From Oscillospiraceae bacterium (GTDB lineage Bacteria; Bacillota_A; Clostridia; Oscillospirales; Oscillospiraceae), in contig SVLG01000002.1 of NCBI GenBank assembly GCA_015068055.1, positions 8,354 through 72,353 on the forward strand: DNA of 64,000 nucleotides, read 5' to 3'. Shown here one piece after another: positions 52,457-60,992 of the stretch; within the stretch, counting starts at the first letter, position 1, and every line of letters begins with the position of its first letter. Position numbers and translations under genes: made by a program. The notes beneath the pieces were generated by a model, which saw only the letters and a program-made list of their open reading frames with translations, searched no databases and was not told the origin of the DNA.

Positions 52457-53353
52457 ATGTATTACTACAATTCTTATAACGAAGCCATGCAGCGGCTTTT
52501 TGGTGAAAAAGTTTATAAGCTCTCCCTTTCATCCGGCTGCTCCTGTCCCAACCGAGACGGTACACTGGGGACAAGGGGCTGCTCCTTCTGCGCGGAAGGC
52601 AGCGGTGACTTTGCCGAGACAGGAGATGTTCATGCCCAGATCGAGTCCGCCAAGGCTCGCATGGCTGGGAAATTCAAAGGCAGTCGCTATATTGCCTACT
52701 TCCAGAGCTATACCAACACCTACGGCGACGTGTCACGGCTTCGCTCGCTTTACCGGCCTCTTCTTGAGCGGGATGACATTGCAGGCCTCTCCATTGCCAC
52801 GCGTCCGGACTGTCTGGGACAGGATATTATGGAACTGCTGGCAGAATTGGCAGCGGTAAAGCCACTCTGGGTAGAGCTGGGACTGCAGACCATACACGCC
52901 GAAACGGCCAAGTCCATCCGTCGGGGCTACGAGCTGCCTGTCTTTGACGAGGCCGTGGCAAAACTACGGTCCATCGGCGCAAGGGTGGTCGTCCATGTGA
53001 TTCTGGGACTCCCCGGCGAAAGCCGCGAAAGGATGCTGGACACCGTGCGCTATGTGGGCCGCTGCGGCGCCGAGGGCATCAAGCTGCAGCTCCTGCACGT
53101 GCTGGACGGAACCGATCTTGCCGCCGACTACGCTGCCGGGAAATTCAAAGTCATGGAGCTCGACGAGTACGCACAGCTCCTCTCCGACTGCCTGAAGCTT
53201 CTGCCTCCGGACATGGTAATCCACCGACTGACCGGTGACGGGGCCAAGAAACGGCTTATCGCACCTGCATGGAGCGGAGACAAAAAGAGAGTCCTGAACC
53301 GCATCCGCTCCGTTCTGGAAAGAGAAAACACAGTTCAGGGCTCCGGTATTTAA
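52457..53353 (+). CDS. Radical SAM protein, TIGR01212/YtqA-like family
   Basis: A 298-residue radical SAM enzyme. The cluster cysteines are in GCSCPNRDGTLGTRGCSFC (Cys 28/30, 42, 45), the spacing of the YtqA/YhcC family, which differs from the usual CxxxCxxC. Further motifs include YFQSYTNTYG, LSIATRPDCL, VELGLQTIH and HVILGLPGESRERML. Family members are predicted tRNA- or cofactor-modifying enzymes. The mRNA appears to be leaderless. Confidence 0.88.
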   Translation: MYYYNSYNEAMQRLFGEKVYKLSLSSGCSCPNRDGTLGTRGCSFCAEGSGDFAETGDVHAQIESAKARMAGKFKGSRYIAYFQSYTNTYGDVSRLRSLYRPLLERDDIAGLSIATRPDCLGQDIMELLAELAAVKPLWVELGLQTIHAETAKSIRRGYELPVFDEAVAKLRSIGARVVVHVILGLPGESRERMLDTVRYVGRCGAEGIKLQLLHVLDGTDLAADYAAGKFKVMELDEYAQLLSDCLKLLPPDMVIHRLTGDGAKKRLIAPAWSGDKKRVLNRIRSVLERENTVQGSGI

Positions 53354-53376
53354 TTTACATAATGTTGTTTACATAA

Positions 53377-54285
53377 TTATCCTTCCATAAGATGCAGAGA
53401 CCGTATCTCGCTGTTCTCTATGCGGCGCTGCACCTCCATGGCGTGGGGCTCCAAAAAGTCCCAGCTGCCATCGCTGAGTCCTTCGCTGCGCAGACGGGCT
53501 ATAAAATACCCGGCCGTATCCTCAATCAAGCCTCCTTCACCGGAAAGAATGGCCACAAGCTTTTCCTCCAGGCCTTCTCCCTCCGGCAGCTCACGCAGCG
53601 CCCGGAAACACCACTTATAGTAGGGCATGTGTCTCCGGTTCAGCAAAAAGAACAGTTCCGCGGCACTGCGGACAAATTCACCGGCAGCCAGCATGGCCGC
53701 GCCCCGTTCTCCTCTTTTCATGCACCGGTTAAAGTTATACTGTCCGCTTTGGGCCATCATCGCCGCTCTTGCGGCGATTTTCTTTTTTCGGACATCCTCC
53801 GGCATGCCATAGAGAATCTCCTCGCGGATACGACTGAATTCACCATATGGATCGACGAAAACTTCACCGTTTACAGCCTGTGCCAGAGCCCAGGACGGAA
53901 GCGAAAGCCACTGACGCCAATCCCGCGGCGCGCCCTCCGTGCCCGTAAAGGGCCGGTAAAAGCCTGCAATGGTCTTTACGCCGTGTTTCCCATCCCCCAT
54001 ACGGCTGCGGTGTTCCGTGGGCAGACCCATAAACTCCCGGGGCAGCCGGTCATAGAGGGTTGACAGTTCAAATCCAATGGCCTCCGCATCTTCTTCGGCA
54101 AGGAAAAGCTGAAAGCCCGCATAAAGATCGTGGTCGGCGCTCAGTTCGTCCTCAAAGCCGAAGCACTCCGACCCGGAACCCGCAAGCCCCACCGCAATTT
54201 TGTTTACATAATTTGGAAACCTGCGGGCAATTATTTCTTTGGCTTCCTGTTCATAGAAGCAGCGACAAATATCAATCACTCTCAT
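53377..54285 (-). CDS. DUF4037 nucleotidyltransferase-like protein
   Basis: A 302-residue soluble protein. The N-terminal part has a nucleotidyltransferase-like motif, AGSGSECFGFEDELSADHDL (about residues 34-53), with GS and paired acidic residues as in the Pol-beta superfamily. The rest matches the DUF4037 pattern (NRRHMPYYKWCFRALRELP). It overlaps the TPR gene upstream by 14 bases, so the pair is likely co-translated and may work together. The substrate is unknown. Confidence 0.75.
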   Translation of the reverse strand: MRVIDICRCFYEQEAKEIIARRFPNYVNKIAVGLAGSGSECFGFEDELSADHDLYAGFQLFLAEEDAEAIGFELSTLYDRLPREFMGLPTEHRSRMGDGKHGVKTIAGFYRPFTGTEGAPRDWRQWLSLPSWALAQAVNGEVFVDPYGEFSRIREEILYGMPEDVRKKKIAARAAMMAQSGQYNFNRCMKRGERGAAMLAAGEFVRSAAELFFLLNRRHMPYYKWCFRALRELPEGEGLEEKLVAILSGEGGLIEDTAGYFIARLRSEGLSDGSWDFLEPHAMEVQRRIENSEIRSLHLMEG

Positions 54286-55060
54286 GAATGATTTCCGCCC
54301 TTTCTCTCAGTTCCTGCGCGGTTTCTGCCATCCCCGCTTCCTCGAAGGCCGCGGCACACTTGCGGCAGGTGAAAGCGTAGTACTCGTCCCACACGAGAGT
54401 TGGCTCATCCAGGGCCGCCAGTGCCGCCTCCCATTCATCCCGACTTCCGAGGAGCTGTGCCAGATTAACATGCGTCACAGCCACGTCGACGCCGCCACCC
54501 AGCTGCTGTATCCGCAGGGCGCTGCGGTAGTGCCTCTCGGCGCTGTCCCGCTCCCCTCTCGCCTCGTATGCTGCCGCCATGTTGTTCAGCAAGGCCGCCC
54601 AGCGCTGATCCTCCGGCGGCAGAGCTCTGCCGTAACAGCGAAAGGCTTCCTGAAAATTGCCCAGAGCCCGCTGATGCTCGCCAAAGGCGGAGAGGGCGGT
54701 TGCGGCATTGACAAGGATTGTCCCGGCGGTAAGACTGCCTTCCAGACCAAGTTCCCGCAGGAGATGAAGTCCGGCCTCAATGGCCTCCATGCCTTCTTCC
54801 CTGCACCCGGCCTGACGGCAATATCCCATCAGCTCACTGCAGAGGCTCAGTTCGCTGTGTCGGTCACCGTGTTCGCGGGCGGCACAGAGGGCATCGTAGA
54901 GAACCGCACCCGCGTCCTTCTTCTCCCCTCTGGCCATAAGCGCATCGTAACGGGCGAGATATGTCCCAAGGTCAATTCTCTTTCCGGCCCTTTGAGGTAC
55001 CTTTCGCCAGGCGCTCACATCGAAAGGACAGGCATTTTCCATGTAGTCACGTTCATCCAT
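54272..55060 (-). CDS. Tetratricopeptide repeat protein
   Basis: A 262-residue helical protein. At least four TPR-like units are visible, for example LVNAATALSAFGEHQRALGN, RWAALLNNMAAAYEARGERD and VAVTHVNLAQLLGSRDEWE. TPRs bind protein partners; the overlap with the DUF4037 gene suggests that protein as a partner. GGAGGCGAG precedes the ATG. No signal peptide is present. Confidence 0.75.
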   Translation of the reverse strand: MDERDYMENACPFDVSAWRKVPQRAGKRIDLGTYLARYDALMARGEKKDAGAVLYDALCAAREHGDRHSELSLCSELMGYCRQAGCREEGMEAIEAGLHLLRELGLEGSLTAGTILVNAATALSAFGEHQRALGNFQEAFRCYGRALPPEDQRWAALLNNMAAAYEARGERDSAERHYRSALRIQQLGGGVDVAVTHVNLAQLLGSRDEWEAALAALDEPTLVWDEYYAFTCRKCAAAFEEAGMAETAQELRERAEIIHESD

Positions 55061-55122
55061 CGTATCTCGCCTCCTTAGCGATATTATATCAGAAGCTTGT
55101 GCCCACAGCAAGTGAACTCATA

Positions 55123-55151
55123 TTGACAAAAATGAGAGCGGATACTATGAT
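55123..55151 (+). promoter_or_regulatory. Sigma-A promoter of the TRAP-like permease gene
   Basis: TTGACA and TATGAT with a 17-base spacer. It overlaps upstream in-frame ATG codons, which argues that the true start of the permease lies downstream. Confidence 0.7.
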
Positions 55152-55191
55152 GCAGACAATACCGGCAAAATTGGAAAAGGTGGGTATCGTC

Positions 55192-56598
55192 ATGGTCATA
55201 CGGATTGTTGTTCCTCTTGCGCTGATGCTCCTCGTGCTGTTTGTGAAAAAGCTACCTTATATTGGCGGTAAAACTTGGGCTGCCCTTGGTCTGGCCGGTT
55301 TTTCGGCACTGCTGTTGGGTGGCCTTTACTCCCCGCTTGAGTGGTTAAAAGCGTGGTTCAGCGGTCTGGATCGTATTGCCTGGATCATCGGTCTGGCGGT
55401 TTTTGGCAGCATATATGCCCAGACGCAAAATGAGGTTGGGGCCATCGGCACCGTGCTGAATCTTCTGCGAGCCAAATTTGGCAGAAGCCCCAAGGGCCTG
55501 ATCGTAGTCATACTGATTACGCTGTCTATCGCCGGTTCTCTTTTGGGCGATACTTATGCTGCCGCAACCGTGGTAGGCGTCCTCACCATCGGTGCCATGG
55601 CCGATCTCGGTCTTTCCGGCGAGCTGATTACCGGCATCATCTCCATTGGTGCGGCCCTCGGTTCCATTATGCCGCCCATCACCCAGTCTGTTTTTATGTC
55701 TGCGTCCATGCTGGGCATTGACCCCAGTTGGGCCACGCAGCCGGCTTATATCACCGTTGGTACCGGCATCGTTGTCATCTGCTTTGTGGTAACGAAGTTT
55801 TTTATCAAAAAAGACATGCGCATGCCCGAGGAGCTGCTGATGGATAAAAAGGCTTCGCAGATCTTCCGTGAGGAATGGCGCAACCTTATTCCCCTCTTTG
55901 TGCTGATCTTCTGCGTCATCTGCTGTGCTGTCCCCGGCGGCAAGCTCGACTTCGTTACCGGTTCCCTGAACCTTATCAACATTGGTGACAACTCACTATA
56001 TAACGTGTTGTCCGGCATCCCCATCGTAAAGATGCTCACCAATAAAATCCTCCTCTGCATTATCATCGCCACCGTCGTGGCCGGCTGCACAAAAGCCATG
56101 CGGGGCAAGGCTCTCAGCTGCGTGATCGGCGGTATAAAGAGCATCAAAAGCTCGCTGATGACTCAGTTGAGCCTCGCGTTCATGCTTGGCAGCTTCTACA
56201 ACGGCGGTGTCATTGATGCCATTCAGCAACTTACGGAAGGTTTGAATGCCAACGCTCTCATCATCGGCGGTGGTCTGGCCCTGTTGATCATAGGTATGCT
56301 CACCGGTACCCAGTCTGCTCCCCAGTCCGCCATTTTCTCCTTCCTTGGCCCCACGCTGGTGGGCATGGGCTTCCACCCTGTGAATGTGGCCATCTTCGGC
56401 TCTCATGTGGCCTCTGCCGGTCAGGCAGCACTTCCGGCAAACCTCCTCGTGGTCGTGGTAGCCAGCATGGTCAGCAGTCAGATCGGAAAGGACGTAAAGC
56501 CTATGAAGGCCATGCTTTACTCCTGCATCTGCGGCGCATGGCTGGCTGTTACCGGTTTCCTCATGATCTATCTCCCCGCCTGGCCCATCGGCAGCTGA
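55192..56598 (+). CDS. TRAP-type large permease-like transporter
   Basis: A 468-residue protein with about twelve TM segments. The region GSLLGDTYAAATVVGVLTIG followed by GAALGSIMPPITQSVF resembles the DctM family's substrate/ion loops, with the PP turn. A second such region (GMLTGTQSAPQSAIFSFLGP) follows in the C-terminal half. No DctP or DctQ partner gene is next to it. An ion-coupled carrier for an organic acid or amino acid is likely; an NhaC- or CitM-type carrier is an alternative. The start follows AAGGTGGG and lies downstream of the promoter. Confidence 0.65.
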   Translation: MVIRIVVPLALMLLVLFVKKLPYIGGKTWAALGLAGFSALLLGGLYSPLEWLKAWFSGLDRIAWIIGLAVFGSIYAQTQNEVGAIGTVLNLLRAKFGRSPKGLIVVILITLSIAGSLLGDTYAAATVVGVLTIGAMADLGLSGELITGIISIGAALGSIMPPITQSVFMSASMLGIDPSWATQPAYITVGTGIVVICFVVTKFFIKKDMRMPEELLMDKKASQIFREEWRNLIPLFVLIFCVICCAVPGGKLDFVTGSLNLINIGDNSLYNVLSGIPIVKMLTNKILLCIIIATVVAGCTKAMRGKALSCVIGGIKSIKSSLMTQLSLAFMLGSFYNGGVIDAIQQLTEGLNANALIIGGGLALLIIGMLTGTQSAPQSAIFSFLGPTLVGMGFHPVNVAIFGSHVASAGQAALPANLLVVVVASMVSSQIGKDVKPMKAMLYSCICGAWLAVTGFLMIYLPAWPIGS

Positions 56599-56607
56599 AA
56601 AATAAAG

Positions 56608-56639
56608 AAAAACGGCACTGCCTAAGCAGCGCCGTTTTT
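56608..56639. terminator. Bidirectional terminator
   Basis: A stem of 9 plus 4 bp with one internal mismatch (AAAAACGGC/GCCGTTTTT outer arm) and loop CTAA lies between convergent genes. Confidence 0.8.
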
Positions 56640-56649
56640 AACGTTGGTA

Positions 56650-57852
56650 TCAGTACTCAGCCGGGACTTCCACCTCGAGATCGGAGATGGGGAAGGACGC
56701 GCAGGGATGGATGTAGCCGTACTGGATGTCAGCATAGCGACGGCCATCGGTCTTTTCGGGGATAAAGACGTTACCCTTCAGGAGACGGGAACGGCACCAG
56801 CCGCACTCGCCGCTGCGGCAGCGGGACGGAGCCTTGATACCGGCCCGCTCAAAGGCCACCAGCAGAGGTTCGCCCGCCATGGCGGGAATCTCATAGGTCT
56901 GGCCGCACTGTTTAAGGGTAACGGTGAAGGTCTTGTCCTTAGCCTCCTGGGGATAGCCAGGCAGTTCCCAGGGCTTTTTGATGGCGCCGAAAATCTCATG
57001 ACGGACGTGCTTTTCATCGTAGCCAAGCTTGGCAAGCTCGCCGTCCACAAAGTTGTACATAGCCTGAGGGCCGCACATGAAGACGGAAACTTCGTCCTCA
57101 CCGGCATACTTCTTGATGAGTTCGGCGGTAATGAAGCCATGCTCAAAGCCCTCCTTCTCCTCATCGGAGAGGACATGGACCACATGAACCTTGTCGCAGA
57201 CCGCACATACCTCGTCCAGTTCCTTGCGGTAGACGATGCCATCCTCGGTGCGGGAGCCGAAGATGATGGTCAGATCAAAGTCCTCGTGGCCGTCACGGAT
57301 AGCATAGGCCATGGCCATAAAGGGCGTAATGCCCGCGCCACCGCCCAGAGCGATGACTTTCTTTGCGTCACGGATAGGCTCGTAGTAGAGATGGCCCTCA
57401 GGAGAGGTGATGGAGATTTTCTCCCCCACCTTCCAGTTTTCATGGATGTAGGGAGCCACAAAGCCGCCGTCGTTCTGCTTGATGGTGATGTGGTAAATGC
57501 CGTCATAGGCCCACTCGGGAGAGCTGCAGAGGGAGTAGGCACGGGAGGTCTTGGCCGCACCGATCTCCAGCGCAAGGCTGATATACTGACCGGCGCGGAA
57601 GGGAGCCAGCGCAGCACCGTTGGTGGACTTCAGCACATAGGTCTTGGCATCGGGGCCGTTGGGGATGATGTCCGCAACCTCCACTTCCTGACGGACGGGG
57701 TGGTACAGAGCGGCCTTGGCATTGGAAGCGTAGGCCTTGGGCAGGGGGTTGGCAGGAGCTTTTGCGATAGCAGCTTCTCTGACATCGGGCATCTTCTTGA
57801 ACTTGAGCATGTCAAGAACGCCGATCAGACCAATTTTGATTTTCAGTGCCAT
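56650..57852 (-). CDS. NAD(P)H reductase with FAD and 2Fe-2S domains
   Basis: A 400-residue electron-transfer flavoprotein. The FAD domain (about residues 60-165) has SRAYSLCSSP, the NAD(P) domain (about 165-300) has LGGGAGITPF and the end motif MCGPQAMY, and the C-terminal 2Fe-2S ferredoxin domain has CRSGECGWC and a last Cys in HPCASFP. It would pass electrons from NAD(P)H to a partner. It starts one base after the stop of the CrtI-like flavoenzyme gene, so the two are a functional pair. An N-terminal extension of about 50 residues has no clear match. Confidence 0.85.
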   Translation of the reverse strand: MALKIKIGLIGVLDMLKFKKMPDVREAAIAKAPANPLPKAYASNAKAALYHPVRQEVEVADIIPNGPDAKTYVLKSTNGAALAPFRAGQYISLALEIGAAKTSRAYSLCSSPEWAYDGIYHITIKQNDGGFVAPYIHENWKVGEKISITSPEGHLYYEPIRDAKKVIALGGGAGITPFMAMAYAIRDGHEDFDLTIIFGSRTEDGIVYRKELDEVCAVCDKVHVVHVLSDEEKEGFEHGFITAELIKKYAGEDEVSVFMCGPQAMYNFVDGELAKLGYDEKHVRHEIFGAIKKPWELPGYPQEAKDKTFTVTLKQCGQTYEIPAMAGEPLLVAFERAGIKAPSRCRSGECGWCRSRLLKGNVFIPEKTDGRRYADIQYGYIHPCASFPISDLEVEVPAEY

Positions 57853-57853
57853 A

Positions 57854-59389
57854 TTAGTTCTCCTCCTTTGCCATTTCGCCAAGGATCATCTTGCCCATCA
57901 TATCGCCGGTGATGAGCGCCTCACTGTAGCCGTCGCCACGGGGGCCGGACGCACCGGTGAACTTGAGACCCTTGATCTTATAGTCGCGGTCCAGAGACAT
58001 CATACGGGCCATGCAGTTATCCCACTCGCTGGCCTCATAGCCGTACACGCCGCCCTCGGGGCAGGATGCGTAGCGGCAGAAGGTCCACGGGGTGGCCACG
58101 GCAATCTCCTCAATGTAGGGGATGATGCTGGTGCCGGTGGCACGCTCGTAGAGTTCCAGAATTTCCCGGGCCTTCTCGTTCTTGAACTTCACATAGTCCT
58201 TGATCTCCACATCGCCCCAGACATCCTTGGAGTAAGCCATGGTAAAGCTCATCTGGCAAGTGCCCTTGGGACCAATGTCGGGATTAACCACGTTGTAGCA
58301 GAGCGCGGCGGTGGAGCGGATCTTCTCCATGCGGCCCACGCGCTTATACTCGTCAGCGGTGTCGAGGCCCGGAGAGATGAAGATGTTATAGTCCTTGATG
58401 CCCAGTTCCTCGCAGCTCTTGTTGAGGCCGATATAGACCACGAACATACGGGCAGAGAACTTGCGGGCGTTGGCCAGCTTCAGTTCGCGCTCGGGAATGA
58501 CCTCGGGCGGGATGCAGTTAGCAAAGGCAATGTTTGGGTTGCCGTTCCAAACCACGTGCTTGGCGTACACGGTGCCCTGGGTGGTACGGACGCCGCAGGC
58601 CCGGTCACCCTCAAAGAGGATCTCCTCGGCCCGGACATTGAACCAGCTCTCGCCGCCGAACTGATGGAAGCGCTCCAGGAGACCCACCGTCATCTCGTGG
58701 CTGGTGTGGCGGGGAATGAACGCGCCGCCCTCGATAAGACTGCCCACCATCATGAGATAGAAGATGGAGGAAAGGCGGTACATATCCACGGCCATGTAGC
58801 TCCAGTAGGTGCCCATGATCTTCTTGGCATCCGGGGTAAACTTCAGCGCATCCAGCACATCGTTTGGTGCATAGGCACCGGCCTTCAGGAAGTTGGGATA
58901 CTCGCTGCGCAGGACATTGGAATCGGGATGGCCGTTGGCGCTGCTGATGTAGGCAAGGGCCTTTTCACACTCGTCAAAGAGCTCGTAGAAATCGGCCATG
59001 GCCTTGCGGTTGCCGGGGGCATACTCCTCCAGCTTGTCGGCAAAGGCCTGACGGCCCTTGGGCATGGTAAAGTCACGGATGATGGTACCGTCATCCTTCA
59101 CGTGGATGGCACGGAAAAGATCGGGGATGGGCAGCCACTCGATGGGCACACCGTAGTCCTCGTTGACCAGCTTGTAGATATCGCCGCGCTTTTCGGGTTC
59201 GCCAATGGCCGCCAGCTCATGGAGCGCCGTCTCAAACTCGAAACGGCCGCGGATGAAGCTGCTGGCCACACCGCCGGGGAGGTTATGCTGCTCGATCAGG
59301 AGTACCTTTTTTCCGGCCTTGGCAAGCCGGCAGGCGGACGACAGGCCACCATTGCCTGCACCCACCACTACGACATCGTATTTCTGCAT
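57854..59389 (-). CDS. CrtI/phytoene-desaturase-like FAD oxidoreductase
   Basis: A 511-residue flavoenzyme. The N-terminal dinucleotide motif is VVVVGAGNGGLSSACRLAKAGKKVLLIE and the C-terminal FAD motif is GLKFTGASGPRGDGYSEALITG, as in phytoene desaturases and retinol saturases. No carotenoid genes are near. With the downstream NAD(P)H reductase it may reduce or saturate a C=C bond of a lipid, isoprenoid or dietary substrate in the gut; that is inference. GGGGG precedes the ATG and a consensus promoter lies upstream. Confidence 0.82.
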   Translation of the reverse strand: MQKYDVVVVGAGNGGLSSACRLAKAGKKVLLIEQHNLPGGVASSFIRGRFEFETALHELAAIGEPEKRGDIYKLVNEDYGVPIEWLPIPDLFRAIHVKDDGTIIRDFTMPKGRQAFADKLEEYAPGNRKAMADFYELFDECEKALAYISSANGHPDSNVLRSEYPNFLKAGAYAPNDVLDALKFTPDAKKIMGTYWSYMAVDMYRLSSIFYLMMVGSLIEGGAFIPRHTSHEMTVGLLERFHQFGGESWFNVRAEEILFEGDRACGVRTTQGTVYAKHVVWNGNPNIAFANCIPPEVIPERELKLANARKFSARMFVVYIGLNKSCEELGIKDYNIFISPGLDTADEYKRVGRMEKIRSTAALCYNVVNPDIGPKGTCQMSFTMAYSKDVWGDVEIKDYVKFKNEKAREILELYERATGTSIIPYIEEIAVATPWTFCRYASCPEGGVYGYEASEWDNCMARMMSLDRDYKIKGLKFTGASGPRGDGYSEALITGDMMGKMILGEMAKEEN

Positions 59390-59436
59390 GTACGTTCCCC
59401 CTTCTGATAATAAAATTTAGCTGATATGCTATATTA

Positions 59437-59465
59437 ATTTTATGCTCATGAAATGCGCAAGTCAA
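59437..59465 (-). promoter_or_regulatory. Sigma-A promoter of the oxidoreductase pair
   Basis: Reading leftward, TTGACT (59465-59460) and TAAAAT (59442-59437) have a 17-base spacer. Confidence 0.7.
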
Positions 59466-59506
59466 CAAAAATATAAGAAAAATCCATAATTTGTCGAATA
59501 AACAGC

Positions 59507-59544
59507 AAAGATACCCCGTTACCAGCGTGTAACGGGGTATCTTT
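59507..59544. terminator. Long hairpin at the chromosome/element border
   Basis: A perfect 16-bp stem (AAAGATACCCCGTTAC with its complement, loop CAGCGT). It separates the oxidoreductase promoter from the mobile-element-like region and may stop leftward transcripts from it. Confidence 0.75.
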
Positions 59545-59685
59545 ATACATCAATTGTTATTCTTACTGCTCCCAGTTGTGCCAGACGTTCTGGACATTCA
59601 CCGCCTGAAAGGCGGTGTGGGACGCAAGAACAGGGGCTTTCCTTCGCGTGCCATACGTTTATTCTTTTGTTGCGCGATTTAGCTT
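59545..59685. other. Noncoding border segment with two small hairpins
   Basis: No gene is seen. Two adjacent perfect hairpins occur: CCAGA-CGT-TCTGG (59581-59593) and CACCGCC-TGAAA-GGCGGTG (59599-59617). This is where gene content and composition change, so an element end may lie here, but I cannot find the matching end inside the window. Confidence 0.35.
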
Positions 59686-60345
59686 TTATAACTCTGTTAT
59701 CTTAAACTGAGGCAATCCAAATTTCTTACCGAATACACCGACTGCTCTACAAATATGCACATCGCCAAACTTGTCTGTATAACGCACATTGAATACAAAC
59801 TGATGTTCAGGGCTTGTAACGGACGGGTTCTCCCATTGAATTTCCCATCTTCTTTCGTTTGTCAAGTAGTCCAATGTCATTTTTTCATCATTCTTCCAAA
59901 CGCTTTCGCCAAGTTCATTTATAATTTCAAAGCCTGATAAGATTATATTTTCAGCAATGTTTTCAGATGTGTTTTTAATCTCCATCTTTAATCGGCTTGT
60001 GCCACCATACGAAAGCGTTGATATAGCAGCTAAATGAGGCGCATTTTTAATCCGCTCCATTCGTTCCAAAAGCTTCGTATGTTTATCGTTTGCTTGTTGA
60101 ATTACATGGTTCTGCCACAACGCTAAACCGCTGAATATGACTGTACCAATGAACCCTAATGCACTACCGTAGTATGAGAGCGCATCACTTGCCTCCCAGT
60201 CGACAGCAAGGAATTTACAGTTTGCAGGTTTTGTAAAAAGCCAGTTTATTATCAATGGAACTATGAGAATTGCAAACAATAGAATCAAGACTACCAATAA
60301 CACAACCCAAAAATGTTTTTTAGTATATCTCCATAAATCATTCAT
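59686..60345 (-). CDS. Two-TM membrane protein of unknown function
   Basis: A 219-residue protein with two N-terminal TM helices (HFWVVLLVVLILLFAILIVP; ALGFIGTVIFSGLALW). A short coiled coil (NDKHTKLLERMERIKN) and a soluble C-terminal domain of about 110 beta-rich residues follow. It is more AT-rich than the chromosome to the left and lies 16 bases after the recombinase gene. Similar layouts are common among cargo genes of mobile elements, but I do not recognise a named family. Confidence 0.6.
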   Translation of the reverse strand: MNDLWRYTKKHFWVVLLVVLILLFAILIVPLIINWLFTKPANCKFLAVDWEASDALSYYGSALGFIGTVIFSGLALWQNHVIQQANDKHTKLLERMERIKNAPHLAAISTLSYGGTSRLKMEIKNTSENIAENIILSGFEIINELGESVWKNDEKMTLDYLTNERRWEIQWENPSVTSPEHQFVFNVRYTDKFGDVHICRAVGVFGKKFGLPQFKITEL

Positions 60346-60361
60346 GATTCTTCACCTATGC

Positions 60362-60970
60362 TCATTCTCCCTCCATCATGCCGACGAGCTTATAGAAGCT
60401 CGTTCTTTTTGTATCTGTCAGCTCCATAGCAGTCTTGGCTGTGATCTCCCCTGCTTTCCAAGAGGCATAGACAACCTCCCAATTTGCGGGAAAAGTGATT
60501 GCGGGGCGGCCTAACTTCTTGCCTTTCTGTTTTGCCGCTTCGATGCCCTCGGCCTGACGCTTGCGAATGGATTCCCGCTCCTGTTCTGCGATAGTGCCCA
60601 ACACTTCTATCAGAATGTTGTTCACCATATCAAAAACCCACTCCTGTCCCTCCGGCAGCTCCATCATAGTTGTAGGGAGGTCAATTACCTTGACGCGGAT
60701 TCCATTCTCTTTGAAGAAACGAAGCTCATTGTGTATGTCAGTTTTGTTGCGGCTGAGCCGGTCAAGGGATTTCACAACGAGCGTATCGCCACGGCGCAGA
60801 ATGGTGTTTTTAAGAGCCTGATACCCTACCCTGTCCAAATCCTTGCCGCTTTCTTTGTCGGTGATGATCTCCCGCTCCTGCGCTCCAAGAGCCTTGAAAG
60901 CTGCAATCTGACGGTCAAGGTTTTGCTCCTTGCTCGATACTCTGGCATAGTAATATGTGCGGCTGTCCAC
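60362..60970 (-). CDS. Serine recombinase (resolvase/invertase family)
   Basis: A small serine recombinase of 202 residues. The catalytic serine is in YYYARVSSKEQNLDRQ (Ser 12), with later motifs LVVKSLDRLSRN and EQERESIRKRQAEGI in the catalytic and dimer helices. A short C-terminal helix-turn-helix (EITAKTAMELTDTKRTSFYKL) follows. GAGAGG lies upstream of the GTG chosen; an earlier GTG at 61012 has no binding site. A palindromic repeat array just upstream could be its recombination site. It probably resolves or inverts the mobile element. Confidence 0.88.
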   Translation of the reverse strand: MDSRTYYYARVSSKEQNLDRQIAAFKALGAQEREIITDKESGKDLDRVGYQALKNTILRRGDTLVVKSLDRLSRNKTDIHNELRFFKENGIRVKVIDLPTTMMELPEGQEWVFDMVNNILIEVLGTIAEQERESIRKRQAEGIEAAKQKGKKLGRPAITFPANWEVVYASWKAGEITAKTAMELTDTKRTSFYKLVGMMEGE

Positions 60971-60992
60971 AATACGCGCCCCTCTCTTTTCT

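Noticed and set aside
53377..54285. DUF4037/TPR pair as a toxin-antitoxin module
   Set aside because: The DUF4037 protein is too large for a MNT-type antitoxin and no HEPN motif is seen in the TPR protein.
57737..59407. A 556-codon plus-strand frame opposite the CrtI-like gene
   Set aside because: Shadow of the real flavoenzyme gene; no domain or ribosome binding site.
59581..59617. tRNA or tRNA fragment as integration site
   Set aside because: The two hairpins do not form a cloverleaf and no T-loop sequence GTTCAAATC-like word is present.
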